From Symbiodinium sp. CCMP2592 (taxonomy: Eukaryota; Sar; Dinophyceae; Suessiales; Symbiodiniaceae): 64,000 nt of DNA. Numbering within the stretch: position 1 is the first letter of the stretch; the number at the start of each line of letters is the position of its first letter. Location: the NCBI GenBank assembly GCA_905221615.1, contig CAJNDT010003157.1:124001-188000 (forward strand). The letters are read 5' to 3'. Made by a program: the position numbers and the translations under genes. Under the pieces are notes generated by a model. It saw nothing but the letters and a program-made list of their open reading frames with translations. It made no database searches and was not told where the DNA came from. Positions 22,746-47,900 of this stretch are shown piece by piece.

Positions 22746-22864
22746 ACTAATAGGGGCCTAAATAATTACCTATGCTATTTTGTTTTTGTTTTTTTTGGGG
22801 GGATCCTCATTATGATTATCGTATACTGGGCCTCAAAAACCTACTCTACTTATGAAGCTCCTAT
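22746..22864. repeat. Family G MITE-like element (reverse orientation)
   Basis: Begins TAGGGGCCTAAATAATTACC, contains GGGGGGATCCTCATTATGAT and ends with GAAGCTCCTATAT. A good copy of the other-orientation consensus with an expanded T tract. Confidence 0.55.
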
Positions 22865-23437
22865 ATTCTGCCCCCTCCAAGCCCGAACCGTGGTCTCTCC
22901 CCGAGCTCGAACCTGAACTTTAAGAACCTCGACCCCGTCAGACCCTTTAGAGTACCCCTTGTCAAAACCCTCTTGTGGTAACCTACCAAACCCTAGACTT
23001 ATGAAAAGTAAGGCATCACGCAAACCCTGGGATAGGTAAACATACAAAGATAAACCAACCACAACAAAACATAGGAACACGTAAACCTGGTCAGTAGCAC
23101 AAAAGGCAACAGAAAAACACCAAACAGCATCAACAAATAAACAGCGAAAACACAGCGCCAGCCCGTGAGTCTCGTTGTTCGTTGTTGTTTTAGTTTGTCT
23201 TTTTATGTGTTTGTGTGTTGGGTTCTGTGTTGGTTGTTTCTTCTAGAGAAAACAAAAACGAAACTTTATTGGTGAACAACAAACGTAGCACAACGATCAA
23301 CAAAACAAACAAGAGACACACAAAAAAACAAACAAACAACACACCAAGCATACAAATACAATCAATACCTCCCACGGCCACCTGTTCTGCTTACTGTTGT
23401 TTGTTCTGTGGTGTGTGTTTCATGTTCTTCTTTTGTG

Positions 23438-23457
23438 TACATATATATATATATATG

Positions 23458-23490
<33 letters not shown>
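23438..23490. repeat. (TA)n microsatellite
   Basis: Two TA runs separated by TGTATG. A (CA)n/(TG)n run follows near 23610-23650. Confidence 0.85.
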
Positions 23491-23497
<7 letters not shown>

Positions 23498-23938
23498 CCC
23501 CTTGGACTTTTCGGCCACATCTCCCTTCTTCTAGCAATGAGTTTACAGGTGCTACATACATTCTGCAAACATACATACATACATCCATACATGCATTCTG
23601 CAGACATGCACACCCGCACACACACACACACACATATGTGTGTATATATATGTACACATACATACTCACATATGTACACCGTTGCAAACAGGCGATGCAG
23701 GTAGTCATGCTGTGATATCAACATCCAATGACACGTCCAACGTATATGCCGGAGAATGTATGTGACACAGGGGCGACCGGTACCTCGGAAATCGACACTA
23801 AACAAAGGAAGGCTCATGAAAGATTTCGGCACTCACAAGATGACAACTTAATACCCTTGAGAGGCTCTAGCTCTACACTGTAGTCCGTTTGCAGACATTG
23901 ACAGAGCAACCACCTTGAACTCGAAACCTTGAACTTAC

Positions 23939-24078
23939 AGCGATAATCTAAGCTGTTGTTCGGGAGTTGCAAACTTTTGAAGCTCCCCTAGCAAGTACAG
24001 CATGTTGCTCGAAAATCCTTGTGCTGCCGAGGGGCTCCGCGCTTCCTTCTCGAAACGGTTCAAGGCGCGAATGGCATC
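23939..24078 (-). CDS. Candidate exon, possible 3' part of the RRM gene
   Basis: Acceptor CCCCAAGCCAG|G, then DAIRALNRFEKEARSPSAAQ, GFSSNMLYLLGELQKFATPE and QQLRLS, ending at a textbook GTAAGT donor. 140 nt. One of the best-supported isolated exons; a second frame ends in TAG just before the donor and is less likely. Confidence 0.5.
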
Positions 24079-24131
24079 CTGGCTTGGGGCTTCGGAGGAT
24101 GTTTATATTACAAAAAACGCATGAAAAAAAA

Positions 24132-24163
<32 letters not shown>

Positions 24164-24348
24164 GTCTATATGTAATGTACATTGGAAGGTCAACATATAC
24201 ATACACACATACATAATACGCATGCACATGCACACATGCCATATGCACATGATTAAAATACTTGCACATCAAGATACACATAGCTATCGATCCATATCCG
24301 AAAGTGTGCGCATGGACATACACCTTGACATATACGTACAGGACTTAC

Positions 24349-24485
24349 GCTTTGACGGCTGAGGGTTCGATGGCGGGATTGGTTTGTTAAAGTTTCCCAC
24401 TTCGACTTCAACAATTAAAAAATGGCCGGTGCAACGAAGGAAAGCTACATGCCGTCCCACATTGGGGGGATGTTGCGTTTGACAG
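24349..24485 (-). CDS. Candidate exon, possible 3' part of the RRM gene
   Basis: Acceptor GATCCTAAG|, a 45-codon open frame that includes GRHVAFLRCTGHFLIVEVEV and NKPIPPSNPQPSK, and a GTAAGT donor. The frame is uncertain at its left end because a shorter in-frame piece (VKRNIPPMWDGM) with a GTAGCT donor also fits. Confidence 0.35.
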
Positions 24486-24853
24486 CTTAGGATCAGGATT
24501 TAGAGCTTAGTGCCCAGGGCTTTGGATGAAACAAGTCTTTGGGTGTGGGCTTTGCTCAAGGCTCAGCTGGAAGGCTCCTCATGATACACTTGCTTGTTTA
24601 TCATCTTTTTCCTTATAGGCTTTTTGGGCCACAGCTCAGAAGGGATCCCAAGCCATGTGTCCGGGTTCAGCTTGGATTTAGGGCTTAAGGGTGCAAGGTT
24701 GCGGGACAAATAACTCGCGGCTTAGGGCTTATGAAAAGTTTTTGGAGTTCGGGCTTTGGGACACTGAACACTCTCACATGAACCTGTCTATCCTTTTTCG
24801 GCCTAACCTGCGCAACTAACTTCTTCGGGTCAGCCTTAACCTAGACCTCCTAC

Positions 24854-37924
<13,071 letters not shown>

Positions 37925-37940
37925 CCTGTGGCTTCATGCG

Positions 37941-38058
37941 CTACTTGGAGATTCATGGGTAGTTCTAGGCGGGGTTATAACTAAGGAAACTGTAGTTAAA
38001 ACCCACATCAGGGGACTTATAACTCCGCTTATTATAACTGCCCATGAACCGGCAAGTA
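37941..38058. mobile_element. Family A inverted-repeat element, copy A4 (diverged), upstream of RRM gene
   Basis: CTACTTGGAGATTCATGGGT at the left; CCCATGAACCGGCAAGTAAG at the right. About 16 nt separate it from the start codon of the RRM gene, so it lies where the 5' leader or promoter would be. Confidence 0.5.
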
Positions 38059-38433
38059 AGCTGCGGCAGTTGTATGCTTTGGCGCCCCGGCGAGTGTCGG
38101 GACCGCGATCGGTTTTCAGGCTTCAATGTTTAGTTCCTGGGATGTTCAAGTACGAAGTACCTCCCCACCAACCAGGTGAAATAGTAACAAACAGGAGCAG
38201 CACGTTAGTAGACACCATCCTCATGGAGCATACCGATGCTCAGACCCAGCTATGGCATGCGGTAAGTCTGGCAATTCGCCATAGATTTGATGCCTTACGA
38301 TTGGGGCCTAGTTTGCAATGAGGAGTCAGGGGCTGTGGACGCACGATGTAGGCAAACAGGACACAGAGTTCGGTGGATCAGGAAGGTTGAGGTTGAAGCT
38401 TTCACAAGAACTCGCACGTGACCGCAAGAAAAT

Positions 38434-38560
38434 GGGGCCCCAAAAAAAGCACATAAGCAAAAAACAGGATAGGGATGTCCCATATAAACCCCTTATACTG
38501 AAGCCCAATGAGGTAGGGTATCCCCAAAAAATGCTTGTGCTTATGTGCTTTCTGGGTCCC
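38434..38560. repeat. Family J MITE-like element (single copy)
   Basis: GGGGCCCCAAAAAAAGCACA with TAAGCA following, and inverted at the right end TGCTTGTGCTTATGTGCTTT then CTGGGTCCC. A TIR of about 25 bp with a few mismatches. Confidence 0.6.
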
Positions 38561-39736
38561 TAAGCTAAAGGTTTGGATGCAAAGGATCTCGACTGAGGGC
38601 GGCAGTTGTAAGTGATGGCCTCGATGCGTTTACGTTCTTACCGTCTGAAGACTTTTTGCTGATGCACATTGAGTATTCTAGGAGTGGGTTTTCTCAACCC
38701 GTTAAATCCCAACATCACCGCCAAAGCCACTATACAACTCAAGCATACACTGCATAAGCCCGAAAGCGTGACCGTTGTTAAACCCTCAAACCCCTAAACC
38801 GCCAATCCTGAGCTCGTCTAGCTCCACAACTCAAAGCTACACTCCCAAAGCCCGGCAAGTCAAGGCCGGCCTCTGTGTTAAGGCAGTCGCAACATGTGAC
38901 CATTGCCAGCTACAGTGCCATCACTGGCTAATTTGTTCTAGCGGTAGGGCCTCTACACCCTGAACCTTGCTATCAGGATACGCTGCATACTGGAGTATCA
39001 ACACCATAAACATGGAACATGATCTGACTGTGCCAGAAGGTCGTAACTCAAACTGAAAATGCTGGATGCAGAGCTTGGTGAGGGTTTGGGAGGGCCTGTT
39101 GAGAATTCTTGGTGCTCAAGAACGTGGTTCTCCAAGCTTTGATGGGGGCCAAACCCTGGGTTTCGGTGGATTCCAGCGAAGTTCTCATGCCTGACTTGGC
39201 TAGCACTCTGAGCACGAGCAGGAGGCTTGGGACGCGGCCGTGATTGCTGGGTGTCAGCTAGGTGCCTGAACGATTAGAATAGGGGTTTCGGGAATCCTAA
39301 ATTGTTATAACAGTATAACTATGGCATCAAGGCCGTCAACGGAACACGAGCAGTACTGTTTTGACCCCCTAGCCTATAGGGATTGATGCGCAGGAACTAC
39401 TGTCTTGCGCAAGGCTTTCTAGGTTGAGGAATCAGGGGGCAAGAAACAGCGATGCTGAAGTGCTAGCTGGATTCTGGCTCAGGGTTTAGAGTAAACCCCA
39501 TAAAGTTCCCTATACATTACTCTTAAGGATTGAGGGTATGGGGGTCGTCTCGGTTGTCTTGATCGTCATCCTCGTCGTGGTCGCGATGGTATGTATGTAC
39601 GTAAGTATGCATGTATGTATGTGTGGTGAGCTCTATATGTCTGTATGCGGATGGTGCACAACCATATATCAACCTGATACGTGATGAAAAATGTGGAGGA
39701 TCTGTGATGCCATAATCATGTAGGTACACCGAAGGC
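38561..39736. other. No gene seen; diverged repeats
   Basis: Short open stretches on both strands have no splice or domain support. There is a worn family G element near 39257-39330 and a TATG/TACG microsatellite near 39590-39625. Confidence 0.35.
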
Positions 39737-40015
39737 ATGCGCTACTGCAGTGATATAGCCGACTATGAGGGACTAGTCTTTTCCAGGACAACACCAGCCG
39801 GGGCAGCTCTTTTAAAACTGCTCGCTGCAAGCTTCAATCGAAAAGCTGTAAAATTGAAAATGCCTGGCATATGCTTCGCAGATCCTCTGGAAACTGCCGG
39901 AAAGCTGGCCGGGACGAACTACGGGTTGTGCCCCCGAGATCTTCGCCAACCCCGCGTTGTCAACGTGCCAACGGCCGCTGTACTGAGCATCAACGTCGGT
40001 AGTTTAAGGTCTTAG
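39737..40015 (+). CDS. Open frame, 92 codons, unrecognised
   Basis: ATG at 39737. The frame includes TTPAGAALLKLLAASFNRKA, VKLKMPGICFADPLETAGKL and NYGLCPRDLRQPRVVNVPTA. The opposite strand has stops here, which makes this plus-strand frame more credible than most. It lies between the two minus-strand genes. No family is recognised; it could be a remnant of a transposon protein. Confidence 0.32.
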   Translation: MRYCSDIADYEGLVFSRTTPAGAALLKLLAASFNRKAVKLKMPGICFADPLETAGKLAGTNYGLCPRDLRQPRVVNVPTAAVLSINVGSLRS

Positions 40016-40396
40016 GAGTTTGATTGACTTGATTTTAGTAGGTTGTGTTGATTTCCGTTGATGGACTTCAGGGTGCTAAGGTCTTGGATTTATTGTTAGA
40101 GTTCGGGGCCTCGGGTCAAAGGTCTCAGGTGCACGAAGCATCCAGATGTCCTGTGGGAGCGCAAGTCGAACTCCCATGTGTTCACACAAGTCTTACTATA
40201 GTATTATTCGTGTTGCTACAAATATTAGTATGATGAGCTTTAGTGTTCGTACGAGCAAAAACGTATTAACTAAAAGTATACAACAGCGCTGGAAAAGCAG
40301 AGGCTCTGGCAGCCGAAGGGAAGTGGCATGGCTGGCTGTCTTAAAGGCCAGAAGTCTCAGAAGTCGCTGGCTCGCAGGTGCTGCAACTTGCTAAAG

Positions 40397-40497
40397 GGGC
40401 CTTATAGAGTTTTGGGGTATATCATACCATAATAATGTAGCAAAGAAACCCCCCAAAAATAGGTAAATTTTGAAGCTAGTTATTGAGGCCCTATATT
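40397..40497. repeat. Family G MITE-like element
   Basis: AGGGGCCTTATAGAGTTTTG and TTATTGAGGCCCTATATTA are the inverted ends, with TACCATAATAATGTAGCAAAG in the middle. Confidence 0.55.
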
Positions 40498-41037
40498 ATG
40501 TATACTGAATGCCGGCAGTGTGCTACATGTTTCTGGATGATATGGAAACTAGTCTAGCTTCGAGCTCTGCTGCGGGATAACGACAAGTAAGGAAATTCAC
40601 CTAGGGGAAGTATCTCCTTTTCGAGAATAGTGGCGCTTGCATCCCGCAAACTGGGACACGAAGCTACCCGTGTAAGAGCTTGCATGGAAGGCTAGTTGCA
40701 CGCAGCTTCATGACAACATCTAAGTAAAATTCGAAGCCCTCGGTCTCGATGCAACCTAAGGATCAACACTGGTAAAGTATCAGCAAGCAGTTGGGCTTGT
40801 TCTACTGGTACAGTAGAGAGCGCATTTTGAAGATTCTAGGAAAGTAGCGACTACACATCTACAAACAAATCGATACTACGGGACTCGAGAGGAATCCAAA
40901 CCCTCAAACCCTAACCTTAAATCCTTAAATCCTGCCTGTCCAGAGAATCATACTTGAACTAAAGGTCATCCGCCGGGATTATGCGGGGATTGTAGTACCC
41001 CCCAGAAGGGTACAGTTTCTACTACCACTCTAATGCA

Positions 41038-41134
41038 GGGACCTTACAATTACCTATACTATTTTAGGGGCTTCTTATTATAATCATAGAATAATGGGCC
41101 CAGAAACGCTATTCTAATTATTAAGACCCCTAGA
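41038..41134. repeat. Family G MITE-like element (reverse orientation)
   Basis: GGGACCTTACAATTACCTAT, GGGGCTTCTTATTATAATCA, then TTCTAATTATTAAGACCCCT. A clear copy of the reverse-orientation consensus. Confidence 0.65.
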
Positions 41135-41239
41135 TTATTATAGAACCCCAATTACTATAGATCCCTTATAGACCCCTCCCTTTGAAGGAACCCGACTCTA
41201 ATTATTAAGGCTGCTACAGCAACCCGCGAGCAGCCGACT

Positions 41240-41329
41240 TCAGCGACGCAAGCGGACGACGCGCTGCGCGATGCGTCGGAAAGTCCAGCCGTAGTGCCAT
41301 GGGGGGCAGTCCACTGGCCCGGCGGCGAC
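41240..41329 (-). CDS. Methyltransferase last exon
   Basis: Acceptor GTGCAAATCCAG|G, 29 codons beginning VAAGPVDCPPWHYGWTFRRI, then TGA. VDCPPWHYGW corresponds to the closing strand of this methyltransferase type. The plus strand is also open across this block, but the phase and the motif fit the minus strand. Confidence 0.65.
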   Translation of the reverse strand, partial: VAAGPVDCPPWHYGWTFRRIAQRVVRLRR

Positions 41330-41876
41330 CTGGATTTGCACAGTGGGGGTTAGGAAATTCATGGGTCAGGACTCAGGGCTTAGGACAAGAGGACCGCTTA
41401 GCTCTCCGCCCGTTCGCCACATTAGGCAGTGGATGACGGTTTTGAGAATCCGATCAAGAACAGTATGCCGTTCCTGATGATGTCCCGGATCATGCTAAAG
41501 GTCGTGCGGTCGACTGCGAGTGGACGACGATCATGCTGCAGGCGATGGCAGACTTTGCTGCTCACGAGCACAACTGAACCATGAGGATGGTCAGGTATGC
41601 TTCGAACGATAAGGGTCCTCAAGGCGAATTGGTTCAGGTTGTAACGTGTATGACGATGCTGACATGCATGACCATGAACTTAAGTGTGACGATTTGGATG
41701 CCCGGAATGCTCAACTGTGGCCGGACTTCTCGAAAGCGAACGTGCAGCACCATCTCCACCCGACCCAACACCCTAAACTCAAACGCCTAGCTGCTGTTCG
41801 GGAAATCTGGAATGACCGTTCGGATGATTCGGATACATTCCTTTTCCCACCATTGCACTCGCTCTCTCTCTTTCTG

Positions 41877-41907
<31 letters not shown>

Positions 41908-44900
41908 GTCTCGCCCTCTCTCTCTCTCTCTCTTTCTGTCTCAGTCTCCCTGTCACTCTCTGTATGTATGTATGTGTATGTATGCATGTACGCGCTTGTG
42001 TGTGTGTGTATATGCACACATGTACACACATTCATTCATTCACTGGCACTCAGAGGTTGGTTCGCGGCCTAATTACTTGCAAGGGCATGCTCCGACCCCA
42101 ATAAATGGGCGAGCAATCGGTGTGCTCCAGAAGTCCGGCGCCGCAATGACCTGTACGTTTGCTCCCTCTAGGAGCAGTCGCCATGCGGTTCTAAGACTCT
42201 CCGGCACAAAACGCGAGAGGGTGTCGCTCACGGCTGCATTCACCGGGCCATCCCTGACTAGAGCCTGCGCAGCTTCCCAGGTTTCTATCAGGACTACAAT
42301 GGGCCGGTTTCCGGTCACGTAGGCGACTCTCACTTCGCTCAATAGCCTCTCCCAGCTGATCTTCTGGACGTCTTTCAAGAACTTCGTGGACACTAGCCCT
42401 TCAGCTCGGCAGATAGGGGTTCCACGCCTCCGCTGCTGCACATTGCCGAAGTCGCTAAAGAGCTCAACGAGCTTTTGAAGTTCTGCTTCCGTCCAGAGAT
42501 CCCCCTCACCTTCTGCCCCAACGATTCCGAGCTCCTCGATGAAGGTCACAACGAGGGACTGTACCTCGTCGGGGTAGAGGGGGTGGATGCCAAAGGCCTT
42601 CTGCGGAAAGTCCCCTGTGGCAATCTCAGCACGCCTGTTGTCGGGGTCGAGCAGGATTGCTGAGATGTGGTCGTAAGTAGCCCGCATGGCCTCACTCCAG
42701 GGGTCCCCCGCGATCTCCGGCAATCCTTCGGACACCTGACAGGGCACCGCAAGAGTGTATTGCTCATTGTCTCGTTGTTGCCAAGCTCTGCTGCCTACTC
42801 CATCTGGCGGTTCTGAGGACTGTTGTGCTTTATGCAATCGTAGACGTCGTACACATTGTGGGTGGTCCCGCAGGTGAATGGCTAGTCTATTCACCGACCA
42901 ATACTGACGACCGCATGCTTGACAATGCGTTCCACTGACAAAGCCGCGGTATGCAGCTCTTCTCCCGTGGCTCTTGAAGAAGTGCACACTCAGCCGAGAG
43001 CGTGTGGAGAAGGTGCGGTCGCACATCAGGCATGTCCACGGGGCTTCAAGCTGTTCCTGACATGGCATACTCTTGATGGCTTCCTGATACATCCACCAAA
43101 GGCCAAGCTGGGGCGCTTGGTCCTGCTTGTAGGATCCAAAGTCCTCAGCAGTACGCTGGGCCACTCGTCGCTTGAAGCGGCGAGGATCCTCTCGTAAGTT
43201 TCGCCACCATTCAGGCCATGAGGCTTCCTGACAAGGGGGCCAAGCCTCACGCGCACCCTCGATGACCCACAGTAGGTCCTTCTTCACACATTCTAGCCAG
43301 CTACCCTCAGCTTGGAGCATGGCCCAAAGCTGCGGCGGACCTCTCAGAGCGATGGACAAGAGAAAGCTCAGTCTTGATTTCCTTGCAAACATCCCAAAAG
43401 GTGGGCTGTCGACTAGGATGTGTATCAAAGGGCCCGGTAATTTGAAGATCTCCTCATCCGTGAAGGCATTTGTGAGGAGGCGTCGGAGGAGGCGCATGTA
43501 ACCTCCTTCCAGCTTGTCCCACTCAACACCTCCAGGCACCCACAAGGCCGCATTGAAGAAAGTAGGGCGGACAGCCGCCTCAAACACATCTTTGCGCGCC
43601 GCCAATGAAATGGTGCGGTTGTTCAGGATAAGGGTCTTTGCGGCGTCATACGCTGCCGTGGCGATGGCCAATCTTCTTCGCGCCTCCGCGGCAAGGCAAC
43701 CCCGGTGGTCGAGCAGGCCACCCAAATGTGTGTACGTTGGAACGGTTTCAACATGGAGCGCCAAGTCAGGCAAGTAGATCTTCGAACCTCCCTGTGGGAA
43801 GTAGTTTCGCTTAGCCTGCTGTACACCGCGGCCTACAAGGCGCAAAAGGAGCGATGTTTTGCCCCTTTTCACATTGGGCTCCATACCCAAGCTTTGGCAG
43901 TGGGCAATGACAATCGAAGACAGGCGTGCCGCCTTCCTGAGCAATATCCCCGGCTGGGCATCAATCAATGGAAATGCACTGTCATCTGCCCAAGTGCCGT
44001 CCTGAATCAGGACCGGATCCCCGGTGTGCCCTTTGCCGTACAAGCCCGCTGCTCCATCGTAGAGGAGGTTGTCAAAGAGACCCTCCCCTGTAGCTACCTC
44101 GGTGATCTGCTGTAGAACTCGTTCGTAAGCAAAACCGAAGACAAAGTCGGCGAAGTTCTCGCCTGGACGAGAGCCGGCTTTGGTGACACACACCCGGGTA
44201 CCGTCTCCGTAGCAGGTAGAAAACCATGCCACTCTGTGGAAGTCTTTGATGACATGGCGAATCTCGGCGGGGACTCCACCATCCTGCATGATCCCTCCCT
44301 GCACTGTCTCCTTGTAGAGGGCGTGGATGTCCTCTGGGGGGATGTTGAAGTAGGCGAACAGCTTCGCGATGGCAATGTCCTCCGTGATCCTTCCCATGCA
44401 TATCTCCCGACATACACGATAGTACGCTTGCCTCGTGTCGAGGAACAGGACGCCAAAAGAAGATTTTTGTCTAATGGCCCGTCGGATGTGGCCAAGAATC
44501 AGCATCGCAGGGAAGGTAACTGGTGCTCCTTTCTTGGAGCCCAGGTGCAGGGCGTGAAATGCCTCTTGCGGAAGATCACCTACTTTGGTCTTGTACATCT
44601 TGTGCAGGCACTTGCCGAGGAGGTTGGAGACGTAGAGAGACCGGTAAGCTTCTGGACGGCTAGCATCAGATTGTCCCTTCCATGCATCGTACAACAATCC
44701 ACCTCGCCAGTGAAACGGTTGTTGCAGGCGGGCAACTGATTTCAGCATCAGAGCATGGACAGCCCTGGACATCTCCGCAGGCACTGCTCGCAGCAGTTCT
44801 GCAGGTACCATATCTGGTCCTGTGGCTTTGCCCTTAGGTAGGGATCGCAGAGCTTCTTCGACGTCCAACGGGGATGGGAGCTGCCGGAGCTCCCACTCAA

Positions 44901-47900
44901 GTTCCTGGTCCTGGATCACAGGCGGCTGGGGCCGCTTCAAGAGATCCTTGAGCAGGACAATGTCTCCACACTCTTGCGCTCCGAAGTGGCGTAGCCACAG
45001 CGCGTCACGACCAGTCTGGTCCACTACAGGCTGGTCCTTTTCATCAAGGAGTGTAGGCAGGCGGCGACGAAAGGTCTGCTTTTCTTTCCGGCCTAATCCT
45101 GCCCGCTTGAGATTCGCAAGCATACGATTGGCTCCCGTTTGTGGGTCGTATCCCTGCGCTGCCGTCTGGAGGAAGTCATTCTTGGCCCGCCGAATGCCCT
45201 TCTTGGCTAGGAACGTGGCGGCCTTCACTGCTGCTGCAAACCACCCGTAGAGCAAGTGGTGTTTGCGAACCGCGGCCAAAAGTAGGTCACTGCCAGCTCC
45301 ATATCGCCAGCACAGAAAGGCTGCCTGAAGCAGGACACGCCATCCACGACGCATGTGCCCCGTCCGCTCCTTCAAGGCGAGCTTACTCGCACGAGTCTCC
45401 CACACGTGGTCGGGCACAAAGGAAGCCCGTGGGGCGTCATTGGGCTTTCTGAAATGCTCCTCGAGCAGGCCATGTAAGTGATCAAGTAGATGCTGGCAAT
45501 GATGGTCAGGGTGGAGTGACCAGTCCGGGGGCCTATAACCCCTAAGGCTGTCAGCAATGACCCGTCTGCCTTCAGCTGATCCCATTTTCTCGCGGTCATA
45601 AGAGGATCGCCGGAGTCTTGACTTACCGCCTGTTCGACACCGAGCCTGGAGGTGAAGCAGGACTAGGTGGTGGTCCTCATTAGGATTCATAGTGTCGAAG
45701 TCATAGCGGACTTCACTGACAAGGCGAGAACACTCCGAGGTCCCCCCCAGAAGGATGTAGTCGATTCTATGGCGCCCGCCAGAGGGATGGCAATAGGTGA
45801 AGCTATCACCTCGATGCAGAGAGCAATGCGTAGCTGGCGCCCAGATTCTCAAGCCTTGGCAAAATCTGGCGAGGCGATTCCCCGCTTCATCTGGTTCCCC
45901 ATGGCCCAGATCACCAGAAACTTGTGGCCATCCGGAAGGGAGCCGCGCATTCATGTCAGCTCCAATGACTAACAAAGTGGCAGACTGGTATTGACTCAGC
46001 AGGCCTTCAAGCTCATCAAGAAATCGCTGGCCTTCCTCTCCTTTAGCTGCGTGGGGGCAATGCGCGGAAACTAGCACAATTTGGAGTCCCCCAATCCTGA
46101 CCTCGAGGATCAACAAACGCTCAGTTTCCGCCCGAATAGCAACCTCATGCGCCCCAACAGTCAACGGTTTGCCATCAACCGTGAGGATGCCACGCCGGCG
46201 ATGGACCCATAGGGCTACACCCCAATGTCGCAAACCCTCCGTCGCCAACCGCATGTACAACTTGGAGCAGCAGAACGAAGCAGACTGTTTTGTTTCCTGC
46301 ACCATTACAATTTGGCAACCCAGGGCCTCTAATTGTGCTTCGTAGAAGGGGTGCTTGCCGTGCATGCCTTGCGCATTCACAGTGGCAACCTTCAACTCAA
46401 TCTCGGCTGGCCGCTGCTCGGTGCCCCATTGCTGAGCTTCGACGGGGAGTACTTGGTCAGGTCGGAGTGGCGGGGCTGCAGCAGGGAGCGGTGCAGAGCT
46501 CCACACCAGAGCACCATCTCGAACTGGCAGGCTTCCATCTGCAGCTCCACGTTCAGCAGCTGCCAACCAGCCCAGGTCATTCACGAGAAAGGTCTGGCAC
46601 ACTTCCTTCGGAGGACGTGCCACAGCCAGGCTACCACTAGCCCCTGCTTTGGCAACGGTATCCGCAAGTTCATTCCAGGGCTCTCCTTGGTGTGCGGCAA
46701 CGTGATGAAACCGAATCCCTCCATTCAATCGGTTCCTCGCCAAGAGCTCAAGTGAGTGGATCTTGGAGGCAAACTCGTCGGTGGGGTTCCAGTCTCCATT
46801 GGCAGCCCAGCCTGCTGCCATGCAATCGAAGTGGCAATAATGTGCAACTCCAGGGAACGAAGAACTCGTCTGCAAGCTCCACAGGATTGCAACGGCGAGG
46901 GCGACCTGTTCACATCGCAATGCGGCAGGGCCATCACTTGGCCAGGTAGGGCCACAGGGGTCCTCTAGAGCCCCACCAATGAGGCCAATCAAACTGCTGG
47001 CGAGGCCGATACTCAAGAGAATGACGACTCCATATCCCTTACGGTCGCCTGGTCCAGCTGAGCCGTCCGTGTAGACATGAAAGGCCACCGGCGTCGAGGG
47101 TCCGATCTCCTGTAGCGCCTCAATCCAAGGTGTTAGCTCAGCAAGTCCTCGCTTGGTGGCCTCGTGGAGGTTGAGCTGGGCCACATCAAAGAAGATATAG
47201 TCCGCCGTGGGCCAGGGGCGCGAGAAGGCGTCTCCATTGAGGCTGCCGTGAGGGAGGGGCACCTGGTGGTCTGTTAGGTCATAAACCGGGACCTGCACAA
47301 AGCTGCTCAACTCAAGGACTGTTTTGGCATCTGCTTCTTCGGCGGCAGCAGGTTCTCTCGGTGACCGGCTGCGGTTGACAGGTTCTGGAGGTGGCGGTCC
47401 GAAAGGCCCAGGGCCTTGAGGCGGCATCCCCTGGCCTGGGGGTTCAGGGTCTATATCTGAAGTAGATCCGTCACCAGCATCTGGATCACCCCCCTCCTCA
47501 CTGTTGCCCGAGCTCTGGGAGCCGCTTGTAGATGTGGCGAGGGCAGCTGTAGGCCTCATCACCACAGTAAGCGTCTCCCCGTCGTAGATGTCGATCCATC
47601 CTCCACCTCTGCTCTGGCCTCCTTGTACGATGATGCTGAAGCCCTCGACTGCTTCCAATTCCAGGCTCTCAACATAGTCTCCCGGGTGGAAACGGCCATT
47701 GTCCGTGGCAGTCCAACAGAAACCTCGGCCAACCGCCCGGAGGTCCAAGAAACCGATATAGGTCCGATCCCTCGGGTGTTCCGTGGGGTCAACAACAGCT
47801 ATGACTGAATGAACTCTGCGCCCTCCAATGTACATTCTTTCCGGACGGTGTGTTGGTGCCCGCAGCCAAAACTCACTGTGCTCAAGCCCAAATAATCGGC

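Noticed and set aside
23215-23832. Frames of 98-166 codons at 23.2-23.8 kb
   Set aside because: They run through TA, CA and GT microsatellites; the Tyr/Ile/His/Cys content is set by the repeats.
41646-42322. Plus-strand frames of about 150 codons at the LINE 3' end
   Set aside because: Built from CT and TG microsatellites and the antisense of ORF2.
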